From Bacillota bacterium (lineage in GTDB: Bacteria > Bacillota > Clostridia > Lachnospirales > Lachnospiraceae), in contig JAEZUM010000067.1 in NCBI GenBank assembly GCA_023421075.1, positions 1 through 26,982 on the forward strand: DNA of 26,982 nt. The letters are read 5' to 3'. Shown here piece after piece: positions 15,237 through 21,992 of the stretch (position 1 is its first letter; every line of letters begins with the position of its first letter). The position numbers and the translations under genes are program-made. Below the pieces are notes generated by a model that saw only the letters and a list, made by a program, of their open reading frames with translations, was not told the origin of the DNA and did not search any database.

Positions 15237-15261
15237 CCTACTCGATTGAGGTGTGCATAAT

Positions 15262-15465
15262 TTAAATAATGCGGCATCCGACATGTTCTATCTCAGTTCT
15301 GATTTCACTTTCCTTAGCAGGTTCATTGTAGTCAACCTCGACAGAGCCTCTGTGAAGATCAATGTTCACCTTCTGGACTCCATCCATTTTCTCTAAAGCG
15401 TTTTTAACCTGCGTCTTCATCGGTGTGTTAACAAGACCGTTTACCTGATAATGTACTGTATTCAT
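15262..15465 (-). CDS. Small HMA-fold protein lacking the CxxC metal site
   Basis: A 67-aa protein with the ferredoxin-like heavy-metal-associated fold: a YQVNGL first strand, KNALEKMDGVQKVNIDLHRG and SVEVDYNEP, ending EHVGCRII. In CopZ/MerP-like proteins the first loop reads GMxCxxC; here it is GLVNTPMKTQV, so both metal-binding cysteines are absent and only Cys64 near the C-terminus remains. Copper transport is therefore doubtful. AGGAGGA lies 5 nt before the ATG. The gene runs toward the intron, whose 3' end is only 15 bases beyond its stop codon, so any original downstream terminator has been separated from it. Confidence 0.8.
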   Translation of the reverse strand: MNTVHYQVNGLVNTPMKTQVKNALEKMDGVQKVNIDLHRGSVEVDYNEPAKESEIRTEIEHVGCRII

Positions 15466-15579
15466 TATGTTCCTCCTATTATTAATTTATGGCTCCATCA
15501 TAGTTTTCGATGAACTGGGATGAAATATCAGCGGACGAATGATTTCAGCGAATAATTCACTGGAAATAATGGAAAATAT

Positions 15580-15608
15580 TTGATTTTTATTAAAAGTTAC
15601 ATTATAAT
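15580..15608 (+). promoter_or_regulatory. Sigma-A-type promoter for the GNAT / TIM-barrel genes
   Basis: TTGATT (15580-15585), a 17-base spacer and a perfect TATAAT (15603-15608) lie 43 bases before the GNAT start codon. Confidence 0.7.
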
Positions 15609-15651
15609 GATTAAAACTTTGGAAGAAAACGGGAGAAAAGGAAGGTGAATT

Positions 15652-16149
15652 ATGAATATTCACATTAGGGAAGTTGAGGATCAAGAGCTGGAGGAATGTG
15701 CCTCGGTCATTCGGCAAGGCTTTCTGACCGTGGCAGAGGAATTTGGGATAACAAGGGAGAATGCACCTACGAACGGAGCGTTCTTACAGAAGGAGCGCCT
15801 CTTTGAGGAAAGAGCAAAGGGACATATCATGTACGTGGCAGTCAGGGAAACAAGATTGCTTGGTTTTATGCAGTTGGAGCGGAGTACACCGGAATTGTAC
15901 TTTCTTCAGAAGTTAGTTGTATTACCGGAATATCGACATTTCGGAATAGGAAGAGCGTTGCTGGACCATGCAAAATGTATGGTGAAGGAATGGGAAGGGA
16001 ACAGAATATCAATCGGTATCATTGAGGAAAATACGGTTCTTAAGAATTGGTATCTGTCCTATGGCTTCGAACCGACGGCAGTCAGGAAGTTTGAACATCT
16101 TCCTTTTACCGTAGGGTTTATGGAGCTAAAGCTGGATGAGCAGCTGTGA
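15652..16149 (+). CDS. GNAT family N-acetyltransferase
   Basis: A 165-aa cytosolic protein with a complete GNAT fold. The acetyl-CoA pyrophosphate loop is LVVLPEYRHFGIGRALLDHA (about 88-107, an R-x-x-G-x-G/A pattern), followed by NTVLKNWYLSYGFEP, the usual helix and YGF element near the C-terminus. The acyl acceptor cannot be predicted. GGAAGGTG lies 5 nt before the ATG. The TIM-barrel gene begins 12 bases after its stop, so the two are cotranscribed. Confidence 0.85.
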   Translation: MNIHIREVEDQELEECASVIRQGFLTVAEEFGITRENAPTNGAFLQKERLFEERAKGHIMYVAVRETRLLGFMQLERSTPELYFLQKLVVLPEYRHFGIGRALLDHAKCMVKEWEGNRISIGIIEENTVLKNWYLSYGFEPTAVRKFEHLPFTVGFMELKLDEQL

Positions 16150-16161
16150 GGAGGTAGTAAT

Positions 16162-16941
16162 ATGCAGTTTGGAATGCCTACGTTAATTGAGACCCCGAAG
16201 ATTGAAGAATGTGCAAAGCTATGCAGTGATTTGGGGTTGGATTTCATTGAGCTGAATAACAACTTTCCCTGGTATCTTCTCGATGTCATCGATCCGGAAA
16301 TATATAATGAAATTAGCCGTAAATATCATATTTTCTTTACCATTCACCTGGAGGAGGAACTGAATGTCTGCAGCTTCAATCAGAAGGTGGCAGAAGCATA
16401 TCTTAATACGGTGAAGGATGCCATTGAATTGGCGAAGCAGTTAAATGCTCCGATCATCAATATGCATCTTAATTCAGGAATCTATGTTACTCTTCCGGAG
16501 CGTAAGGTCTATCTGTTTCAGGAATATAAAGAACTCTTTTTGCAAAAGCTTACAGACTTCCGCGTATTTTGCGAGCAGGCAATCGGTGATTCCGGTATAA
16601 AGATATGCGTTGAGAATGCAGGTGGTTTTATGGACTTTGCACGTGCAGGTATAGAGATGTTGCTTGAGAGTCAAGTCTTTGCTCTGACCTTTGATATCGG
16701 TCATGACCACACGGAGGAAGGTGTTGATGAGCCTTTTATCAGGGCTCATAAAGATCGTCTGATTCACATGCATCTCCATGACGGACTGGGTAAGAGAAAC
16801 CATATGGTTCTGGGGGATGGGGAGATTGATCTAAAGGATAAATTTGCTCTGGCGAAAGAGTGTAACTGCAGATGTGTATTAGAGACGAAGACCATCATCG
16901 GGCTTACCAAATCAGTGGAACGATTACATCAATATCTATAA
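16162..16941 (+). CDS. Sugar phosphate isomerase/epimerase-like TIM-barrel protein
   Basis: A 259-aa protein of the xylose-isomerase-like / AP endonuclease family 2 fold. Candidate metal and catalytic residues are in place: His62 (TIHLEEE), His102 (NMHLNSG), Glu151 (CVENAGG), Asp178-His181 (TFDIGHDH), His204/His206 (MHLHDG) and Glu241 (VLETK), an arrangement typical of divalent-metal sugar isomerases and epimerases. The substrate is unknown; the family also includes IolE/IolI-like enzymes and deoxyribonuclease IV, and this one has no clear nuclease features. GAGGAGG lies 7 nt before the ATG. It is coupled to the upstream GNAT gene. Confidence 0.82.
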   Translation: MQFGMPTLIETPKIEECAKLCSDLGLDFIELNNNFPWYLLDVIDPEIYNEISRKYHIFFTIHLEEELNVCSFNQKVAEAYLNTVKDAIELAKQLNAPIINMHLNSGIYVTLPERKVYLFQEYKELFLQKLTDFRVFCEQAIGDSGIKICVENAGGFMDFARAGIEMLLESQVFALTFDIGHDHTEEGVDEPFIRAHKDRLIHMHLHDGLGKRNHMVLGDGEIDLKDKFALAKECNCRCVLETKTIIGLTKSVERLHQYL

Positions 16942-16991
16942 TTAAGGGACATCTTAATATAGTGGTTACGAATTAGCATGGGGAGGGTATT

Positions 16992-17324
16992 ATGAAATCG
17001 AATAATAAGTTAGAGTTCTTTGTACCGGATAAGTATGTAAAATGTAATTTCTATCATCCAACGAAGGATGACCCATTTATCGGAGCGATTAAGTACTTGA
17101 GAGATCAAGGAAGAACCTGCGAATTTCTTGGGTTTAACGAACGGGATAACTATATTGTCGTGATTGATGGAATAAAGTATTTTGGGAGGATAACCGGAGA
17201 AGTTGATTCAAATTATAATGCGTCCTTTCATGTTGTTGAGGATATAGAACAAGATTATCAGCAAAATCATTTTAGAAAAAGAGTTGACCAAATTTTAAAC
17301 TACCTTTCAGAAACAACTCTATAA
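16992..17324 (+). CDS. Conserved-looking hypothetical protein, 110 aa
   Basis: I do not recognise this gene. It has a strong GGGGAGGG Shine-Dalgarno 4 nt before the ATG and follows the TIM-barrel gene by 50 bases on the same strand. The protein starts MKSNNKLEFFVPDKYVKCNF, is charged and soluble, has no signal peptide or membrane helix, and appears beta-rich in the middle (NYIVVIDGIKYFGRITGEV) with a helical C-terminus (HFRKRVDQILNYLSETT). It is followed by an inverted repeat that may end the transcript. It may be the last gene of the GNAT/TIM-barrel operon. Confidence 0.65.
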   Translation: MKSNNKLEFFVPDKYVKCNFYHPTKDDPFIGAIKYLRDQGRTCEFLGFNERDNYIVVIDGIKYFGRITGEVDSNYNASFHVVEDIEQDYQQNHFRKRVDQILNYLSETTL

Positions 17325-17352
17325 TTCCCATTAAGAAGATAATATAAACGGA

Positions 17353-17407
17353 AAGCTCCTTACTGTAATAGACCTTTTTCTTAGTGATCTATCAAAGAAA
17401 GGAGCTT
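17353..17407. terminator. Inverted repeat between convergent genes, possible terminator
   Basis: AAGCTCCTT (17353-17361) and AAGGAGCTT (17399-17407) are perfect 9-bp inverted copies with a 37-nt interior that can form a second small stem (ATAGAC against GATCTAT). It lies between two convergent genes and could serve both, but neither side has a strong T-run. Confidence 0.4.
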
Positions 17408-17439
17408 CTTCGGTTTGTAATATTTGTTATGGTTAAAGC

Positions 17440-18240
17440 CTAAAGAGGAAGGTCTCTCTTCCGGAATACAAGAATTCCGGCAAGGTAGAGAATGCATCCG
17501 ATAACTGCAAGTATGACAAAGGATAATAGATAATCCTCACCGGAGGTTATTTTCGCAGGGTCAAACAGGGTATAAAGGGAGAAGTAGGAGAGAAACTCAA
17601 ACTTCTCACCGGTATCGGAGATCATCTGAAGCAGAAGAAAACCAACGGGGAGCCCTGCACCCAGTGCCAGGGAATTCTTCGTGTCGTTGAATAAGCAGGA
17701 TGCGAAGAAGCTAATTCCTGTCAGAGCAAAATATAACAGGAGTGCACCACAGTTTAATAATATAAAGCCTCTGATATCCAACTCTCCTGGGAACATCAAC
17801 TCGCACATCGTAATCCCGACCAGAGTAAGGAAGGTAATCATCAAGGTAGTGCTTGCAATGAGGAAGAGAGCTTGAGTCCCGGCAATCTTCGATCTTGCAT
17901 TCGGTGTGGATAGCAAATATGCCATGGAGCCCTTATCGACATGGGATGCAATACTACGGTTTGCAGAGATGATGGTGTAGATCATGGGCAGCAAAAGAAT
18001 GAGGAAGCCGTAGAAATAAGTAGCAATAAACTTAAGCAGGGTACCCATATCTCCGGTAAAACCCATGGCTGCGATCAGCTGCTGAGGCATCATAGCAAGC
18101 ATATCATTAAGACTTTCCTGGGTCTGTGGATTAAACATACTGATAATGGTAGGAAAATAGATCATTAGTACGCCAATGATAATTAGAAATACAATATAGT
18201 TCTGTTTTATGGTTGCTTTCAATAAAGGTCTACTAAACAT
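17440..18240 (-). CDS. ABC-2 type transporter permease
   Basis: A 266-aa integral membrane protein with about six predicted helices (for example IVFLIIIGVLMIYFPTI, FYGFLILLLPMIYTIISA, ALFLIASTTLMITFLTLVGI and the C-terminal LLSFVILAVIGCILYLAGIL). It has the ABC-2 permease layout, with an external loop (FNPQTQESLNDMLAMMPQQL) after the first helix and a loop VDKGSMAYLLSTPNARSKI between helices 2 and 3. It is the membrane partner of the ATPase gene 12 bases upstream. AGGAGGG lies 8 nt before the ATG. The transported substrate is unknown; such pairs often export drugs, peptides or lipids. Confidence 0.87.
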   Translation of the reverse strand: MFSRPLLKATIKQNYIVFLIIIGVLMIYFPTIISMFNPQTQESLNDMLAMMPQQLIAAMGFTGDMGTLLKFIATYFYGFLILLLPMIYTIISANRSIASHVDKGSMAYLLSTPNARSKIAGTQALFLIASTTLMITFLTLVGITMCELMFPGELDIRGFILLNCGALLLYFALTGISFFASCLFNDTKNSLALGAGLPVGFLLLQMISDTGEKFEFLSYFSLYTLFDPAKITSGEDYLLSFVILAVIGCILYLAGILVFRKRDLPL

Positions 18241-18252
18241 AATGGCACCCTC

Positions 18253-19158
18253 CTATTTCACTACGGTATTCTTATTCGAATCACCGTAATATTGCATAAA
18301 GACATCTTCCAAGCTGCTATTTTCAGTATCAAGATCTAACACGGTATAATGACCAAGCTCTTGAACAAAGGTGGATACATTGCCGAGGATACTAACCTTG
18401 GCAGTAGAACCATTTATGACAATACGGTCAAAGCCGTCCTTTTTCTCGAAGGCCATGGCTGTCTGTGGGCTGTCGAAGGTCACCAGATAGGTCTTTCTTC
18501 TCTTTTCCTTCAACACATGAATATCCTCGATAGCGACCAGATCACCACGGCGTATGATACCAACGCGGTCACAGGTTCTCTCGATTTCTTCAAAGCTGTG
18601 GGAAGACATCAGTATGGTCTTGCCTTTCGCTTTCTCCTCAAGAATCAGTTCGGCGAATCTTCTTTGCATCAAAGGATCCAGACCACTGGTGGGTTCATCC
18701 AGGATCAGTACCTTCGGGTTGTGCATGAAAGCACAAATGATTCCGAGCTTCTGCTTCATGCCCTTAGACATCTTGCGGATGCGACCTCTGGTATCCAGCT
18801 CAAATTGTTCAATCAGCTTATCCCGGTAAGTGGTATCGCTTAACCCACGCATCTCCCCCATGAATTTGAGAAAATCCATTCCGTTCATGCCATCAAAAAA
18901 TGCAATCTCGGCCGGCAGATAACCAAGCTCCTTCATGATATCGGAAGACTCGGTGCGACAATCCTTACCAAGTATTTGTGCGGAGCCTTTATCCGGTGTC
19001 AAAAAGCCCATCAGATGTCGTATGGTAGTAGTCTTTCCGGCGCCGTTGGGTCCGAGATAACCAAAGACTTCCCCTTCTTTGACCTGGAAGGACAGGTCAA
19101 AAATTCCCTTATGATTACCATAATCCTTCGTTAATTCATTAATCTCAATGATCGACAT
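18253..19158 (-). CDS. ABC transporter ATP-binding protein
   Basis: A 301-aa peripheral membrane ATPase. Walker A is GPNGAGKTT (36-44), a Q-loop region is at LGYLPAE (78-84), the signature is MSKGMKQKLG (130-139, a variant of LSGGQ typical of ABC-2 exporters), Walker B is LILDEP (151-156), and the switch histidine is His187 in MSSHSFEE. A roughly 80-residue C-terminal domain follows, as in CcmA/DrrA-like subunits. AAAGGGG lies 9 nt before the ATG. It forms an operon with the permease and lies 124 bases downstream of the TetR gene. Confidence 0.93.
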   Translation of the reverse strand: MSIIEINELTKDYGNHKGIFDLSFQVKEGEVFGYLGPNGAGKTTTIRHLMGFLTPDKGSAQILGKDCRTESSDIMKELGYLPAEIAFFDGMNGMDFLKFMGEMRGLSDTTYRDKLIEQFELDTRGRIRKMSKGMKQKLGIICAFMHNPKVLILDEPTSGLDPLMQRRFAELILEEKAKGKTILMSSHSFEEIERTCDRVGIIRRGDLVAIEDIHVLKEKRRKTYLVTFDSPQTAMAFEKKDGFDRIVINGSTAKVSILGNVSTFVQELGHYTVLDLDTENSSLEDVFMQYYGDSNKNTVVK

Positions 19159-19184
19159 GTAATAATCCCCTTTCTTTGAATCCC

Positions 19185-19287
19185 TTTATACTAGTTACAT
19201 TTTTCTTTACGTAAATCCTTCTAAAAGGATAATAGCTTACAATATTTCATATCACCACACCTTGTAGCATTGTTGATACATGCTACA
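19185..19287 (-). promoter_or_regulatory. Possible internal promoter and small hairpins between tetR and the ABC genes
   Basis: On the minus strand, TTACGT (19214-19209) and TATAAA (19190-19185) are 18 bases apart and could give the ABC genes their own weak promoter. Just upstream, ATCCTT/AAGGAT (19215-19230) is a 6-bp hairpin followed by TTT. An 8-bp hairpin, TGTAGCAT/ATGCTACA (19263-19287), embeds the TetR stop codon. All three are weak calls. Confidence 0.3.
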
Positions 19288-19948
19288 GAAACTCTTCCTT
19301 ATAGAAGTTATTACGAAATAATTCAACATAAGCGTAATAGAGCTGTACAACTTCATTAAAATCCGGCGTTTGTTTCTTTGTGTTATTGGTTAGTAGTCCC
19401 TTCTGCAGAACTTGATTGGCGCAGCCTTCGGAGGTCCAGGTAAGTAGTTGGATTACCATCATTGGGTCAACTCCGTCCTTGAACTTTGAGTAGTCAAGTC
19501 CTTGGAAGAAAAGCATGGCTCTTTCTTTTGTATACTTATTGTTAACCTCACTGATCCGTTCTCTGATGATCGGAGCACTGTCAAAAACTGCTTTCTTCAT
19601 GTAATTAGACATGTGTGGATATGCAAGTGAGCACTCCATTTTTAGAAGCTGAATTGCCTTCAGACGTTCGAAAAAATCAGAGTATTGCATATAGGAGGGT
19701 CTTCCATCCGGACCCGGTGAATCTACCAGCTTCTCCAGCTGCTCTCCGCTGTACTCATACAGATACATATAAAAATTTTCTTTTGACTCAAAATAATAAA
19801 ATAGGCTTCCTTTTGATATCTCTGCTTCCTTCACAATTTGATCCACAGACGCTTTTGCATAGCCATATTCTGCAAATACCTTAAAGCCGGCATTGATGAT
19901 CTTCTGTTTTTTACTTTCCTCTAGGTTCTCAAAGGTTTCGTAACGAAT
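19283..19948 (-). CDS. TetR family transcriptional regulator, apparent ATT start codon
   Basis: A 221-aa regulator. The N-terminal HTH reads KKQKIINAGFKVFAEYGYAK ... VDQIVKEAEISKGSLFYYFE, a full TetR DNA-binding domain, followed by a helical ligand-binding domain. The first ATG-type start inside the frame would be GTG at 19846, which would delete the first HTH helices. The frame is open back to a TGA, and the only plausible start between is ATT at 19948 (encoding RYETFENLEE next), with GAGGTGG 4-6 nt upstream. The ATT position fits where the family start Met is expected (from memory). Two TTGAC-N7-GTCAA palindromes overlap its promoter, so it very likely represses itself and the ABC genes. 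Confidence 0.85.
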   Translation of the reverse strand: MRYETFENLEESKKQKIINAGFKVFAEYGYAKASVDQIVKEAEISKGSLFYYFESKENFYMYLYEYSGEQLEKLVDSPGPDGRPSYMQYSDFFERLKAIQLLKMECSLAYPHMSNYMKKAVFDSAPIIRERISEVNNKYTKERAMLFFQGLDYSKFKDGVDPMMVIQLLTWTSEGCANQVLQKGLLTNNTKKQTPDFNEVVQLYYAYVELFRNNFYKEEFL

Positions 19949-19979
19949 AGTACCACCTCATTTTCTATAATTGATAATG

Positions 19980-19996
19980 TTGACTGATCTGGTCAA
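19980..19996. promoter_or_regulatory. TetR operator 1, TTGAC-N7-GTCAA
   Basis: TTGACTGATCTGGTCAA is a 17-bp palindrome with perfect 5-bp arms. It covers the predicted transcription start of the tetR promoter. Its match to the second site and position beside a tetR gene indicate an operator. Confidence 0.75.
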
Positions 19997-20000
19997 TATC

Positions 20001-20029
20001 ATAATATCACGATTGACTGAAATGGTCAA
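20001..20029 (-). promoter_or_regulatory. Promoter of the tetR-ABC operon
   Basis: On the minus strand, TTGACC (20029-20024) and TATTAT (20006-20001) are exactly 17 bases apart. The -35 lies inside operator 2 and the start point falls in operator 1, so bound TetR would block RNA polymerase. Confidence 0.7.
20013..20029. promoter_or_regulatory. TetR operator 2, TTGAC-N7-GTCAA
   Basis: TTGACTGAAATGGTCAA is a 17-bp palindrome differing from operator 1 at two central bases (plus-strand reading). The centres are 33 bp apart, close to three helical turns, placing both on the same DNA face. Confidence 0.75.
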
Positions 20030-20071
20030 TAACTTAATGTAATTTTAATCTGAAAATAGCAATTTTTGGCA

Positions 20072-20100
20072 TTGATTTTGGAAAATACTTGTACTATGAT
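20072..20100 (+). promoter_or_regulatory. Candidate promoter of the PNPOx-like gene
   Basis: TTGATT (20072-20077), 17 bases and TATGAT (20095-20100) lie 46 bases upstream of the ATG. The site is about 43 bp from operator 2, so TetR may or may not affect it. Confidence 0.55.
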
Positions 20101-20146
20101 AAAAACGGTACAAATGTTCGATTTTATGAGGTTAGGGGTGTTAGTA

Positions 20147-20566
20147 ATGAGGGATGCAGAAAAAACAATCGGCAATCTGATCGATAAACAAGGTACGGTA
20201 TATATTAGCTCGGTGGACAGTGATGGATATCCGAATACAAAGGCAATGAATTCTCCGAGAATGAGAGTGGGGATCCGCGAATTTTACTTCTCGACGAATA
20301 CCTCCTCGATGCGTGTGAATCAATACCGCAACCAACCCAAAGCCTGTATTTATTTTAGTGATAAACGATTTTATCGCGGTGTTATGCTGAAGGGCAAGAT
20401 GGAAGTATTAGAGGATGATGAAAGTAAGGAATCCATCTGGTTGCCCGGTGACACGATGTACTATCAAAAGGGAGTGACAGATCCGGATTACTGTGTCCTC
20501 AAATTTACAGCGGAGGAAGGCAGATATTATAGTAACTTTAAATCTGAGTCATTTTCTATAGTATAG
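20147..20566 (+). CDS. Pyridoxamine 5'-phosphate oxidase-like (FMN-binding split barrel) protein
   Basis: A 139-aa protein of the PNPOx-like / general stress protein 26 fold. It begins MRDAEKTIGNLIDKQGTVYI, followed by DSDGYPNTKAMNSPRM and FYFSTNTSSMRVNQYRNQPKACIYFSD, the usual strands around a flavin or heme cofactor. Family members bind FMN, F420 or heme and reduce small molecules; the substrate is not readable here. The frame is open upstream to 20066, but AGGGGTG lies 6 nt before the ATG at 20147 and the promoter lies between, so the short form is chosen. It is divergent from tetR. Confidence 0.85.
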   Translation: MRDAEKTIGNLIDKQGTVYISSVDSDGYPNTKAMNSPRMRVGIREFYFSTNTSSMRVNQYRNQPKACIYFSDKRFYRGVMLKGKMEVLEDDESKESIWLPGDTMYYQKGVTDPDYCVLKFTAEEGRYYSNFKSESFSIV

Positions 20567-20627
20567 GTTGCAGAATAGACGATACATTCAGATCGTTCTG
20601 TGAAATGGAATGAAAGAGGGGATTAAA

Positions 20628-21536
20628 ATGGCAGTTACTTTTAGAGCATATACAAGTGAGAAAGGATTTAGTGAGGATTTCAACCGAGTATGGGAATTCC
20701 TTGTACGAATCAATCAGGAGAAGGTAATTGATGAAGGCTTTCTCTGGGGAAGATGGGAATGGATGTTTTGTTTGAAACGTTACCTGGATCAGGAGAAACT
20801 GTCCAAAATCGGGGTATGGGAAGATGAGAATCTCATCGTTGCCCTGGCAACCTACGAGAATGGCCTCGGTTATGTATGGCCTATAATCGCACCCGGTTAT
20901 GAATATCTATATGATGATATATTGAACCATGCATGGGAGAATATGCGTAAAGATGGCAGTGTTAAGGTTCTCATCGATGACAGGAATGAAGCTTTTCAGA
21001 CCGTTGCGGCAAGAAATTGCTTTCTTCCTACGCAGGAGAAGGAGAATAATTCTGTTATCCCTTTAGAGGAAGCAGATTTGTCCTATGTATTACCGCTTGG
21101 ATATCAGGTGGTTAGTCTTGCAGAAGAGTATGATTTGATGAAATATCATCAGGCTTTATGGAAGGGGTTCAACCATGAAGGGGAACCGGAGGAGCCGGTA
21201 GAAGTACAAATCGAAGGTAGAAGAGATGAATTATCAGGACCGCATTGTAACATCAACCTAAAAATTGCTGTAAAAGCTCCGGATGGCAGCTTCGTTGCTT
21301 TTTGCGGAATGTGGTATGAACCCGGCATGAATTATGCTCTGGTAGAACCGGTTGCCACGGTTCCTGCGTACCGTAAAATGGGAATGGGAAAGGCTGCTGT
21401 GCTCGAAGGGGTAAAGCGTTGTAAAGAGCTTGGTGCCAAGAGAGCTTATGTCGGTTCTTCCCAGCAGTTTTATTACAGCATCGGGTTCCGTCCCTGCTCT
21501 ACAAAAACCTGGTGGGAGAAAAGGCAATGTAAATAA
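20628..21536 (+). CDS. GNAT family acetyltransferase, two-domain form
   Basis: A 302-aa protein. The C-terminal half contains the acetyl-CoA loop VATVPAYRKMGMGKAAVLEG and VGSSQQFYYSIGFRP, a clear GNAT domain. The N-terminal half (about 1-140) resembles a degenerate second GNAT-like domain with no clear CoA loop. Length is about twice a single GNAT. AGAGGGG lies 6 nt before the ATG at 20628; an in-frame ATG at 20610 lacks a good site. It follows the PNPOx-like gene by 61 bases and may share its transcript. Confidence 0.82.
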   Translation: MAVTFRAYTSEKGFSEDFNRVWEFLVRINQEKVIDEGFLWGRWEWMFCLKRYLDQEKLSKIGVWEDENLIVALATYENGLGYVWPIIAPGYEYLYDDILNHAWENMRKDGSVKVLIDDRNEAFQTVAARNCFLPTQEKENNSVIPLEEADLSYVLPLGYQVVSLAEEYDLMKYHQALWKGFNHEGEPEEPVEVQIEGRRDELSGPHCNINLKIAVKAPDGSFVAFCGMWYEPGMNYALVEPVATVPAYRKMGMGKAAVLEGVKRCKELGAKRAYVGSSQQFYYSIGFRPCSTKTWWEKRQCK

Positions 21537-21612
21537 TAATTTAATTACAAATACCGGAGAAACAAACAGAGTTACTGTATGAAGCTATGAATGCATATAT
21601 GGAGAGAAGAGA

Positions 21613-21867
21613 ATGAAAACAAGACGTATTATGACCTTGCTGTTGCTAAGTGTAGCCAGCATCTCATTGATTATATTTAGCTGGCTGGATCTGAATTCTG
21701 CATACCGTATCAATCGTATGAGTACGTTTATCATCGGGCAGGCCGATGGGCCAACCAGTGTTTTAGTTGCAGATACATCTTATAATTATGTATTGTATGG
21801 AATGACATTTGTTGTAATCGTAATCACTTTAATTTTATCTTTAGTCTATGGAAGAAATAGAAAATAA
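21613..21867 (+). CDS. Small two-helix membrane protein with an OadB-like DGPTS motif
   Basis: An 84-aa protein with an N-terminal hydrophobic helix (IMTLLLLSVASISLIIFSWL), a middle segment FIIGQADGPTSVLVA and a C-terminal helix (GMTFVVIVITLILSLVYG) before a basic tail. GxADGPTS is a hallmark motif of the beta subunit of Na+-translocating decarboxylases (OadB/GcdB), yet this protein is far too short to be that roughly 400-aa subunit. I do not assign a function. GGAGAG lies 6 nt before the ATG. Confidence 0.7.
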   Translation: MKTRRIMTLLLLSVASISLIIFSWLDLNSAYRINRMSTFIIGQADGPTSVLVADTSYNYVLYGMTFVVIVITLILSLVYGRNRK

Positions 21868-21889
21868 TAATGATAAGATGATAGGAAAA

Positions 21890-21942
21890 ACCATTGTAGA
21901 ATACTTTAATACATGTAATAATGGATAGAGGTCAACAATGGT
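21890..21942. repeat. Inverted repeat upstream of the aldo/keto reductase
   Basis: ACCATTGT (21890-21897) and ACAATGGT (21935-21942) are perfect inverted copies. A shorter GGTAT/ATACC inverted pair overlaps the right arm (21941-21956). They lie 50-100 bases before the start codon and could be an operator; no regulator is recognised. Confidence 0.35.
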
Positions 21943-21992
21943 ATTATATGATACCAGTTACTTTATAACAGTAGCTTTAGGAGGGTATTAAT

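Larger units (their letters stand above)
13387..15246 (+). mobile_element. Group IIC intron with encoded reverse transcriptase/maturase
   Basis: About 1.86 kb. The 5' RNA part (13387-13874) has typical group II domain I-III sequence: GGGTGAAAGTCCCG, GAACAGCAAGGGTGTCC, GGCAAACCTCTGGTC, AGTAACAACGAACTGTG and GCCGAGCCCATAGTAG. The maturase lies in domain IV. Domain V is at about 15169-15198 with a CGC catalytic triad, the form typical of class IIC. Domain VI (15210-15236) is a stem of GGAATTTCT and AGAAATTCC, followed by CCTACTCGAT, with a candidate branch A at 15240. Insertion right behind a terminator hairpin and the lack of an endonuclease domain both fit class IIC. The 5' boundary is uncertain by a few bases: GTTTG replaces the usual GUGYG. 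All parts look intact, so the intron may be active. Confidence 0.9.

Noticed and set aside
18349..18843. 164-aa plus-strand reading frame
   Set aside because: It lies wholly opposite the ABC ATPase gene, whose Walker motifs are intact; no ribosome-binding site or family match.
19928..19964. Real tetR start at ATG near 19962 with a frameshift
   Set aside because: That ATG frame ends after about ten codons; the ATT has the better-placed ribosome-binding site and gives an N-terminus that fits the family, so a frameshift is not needed. It is kept as an alternative only.
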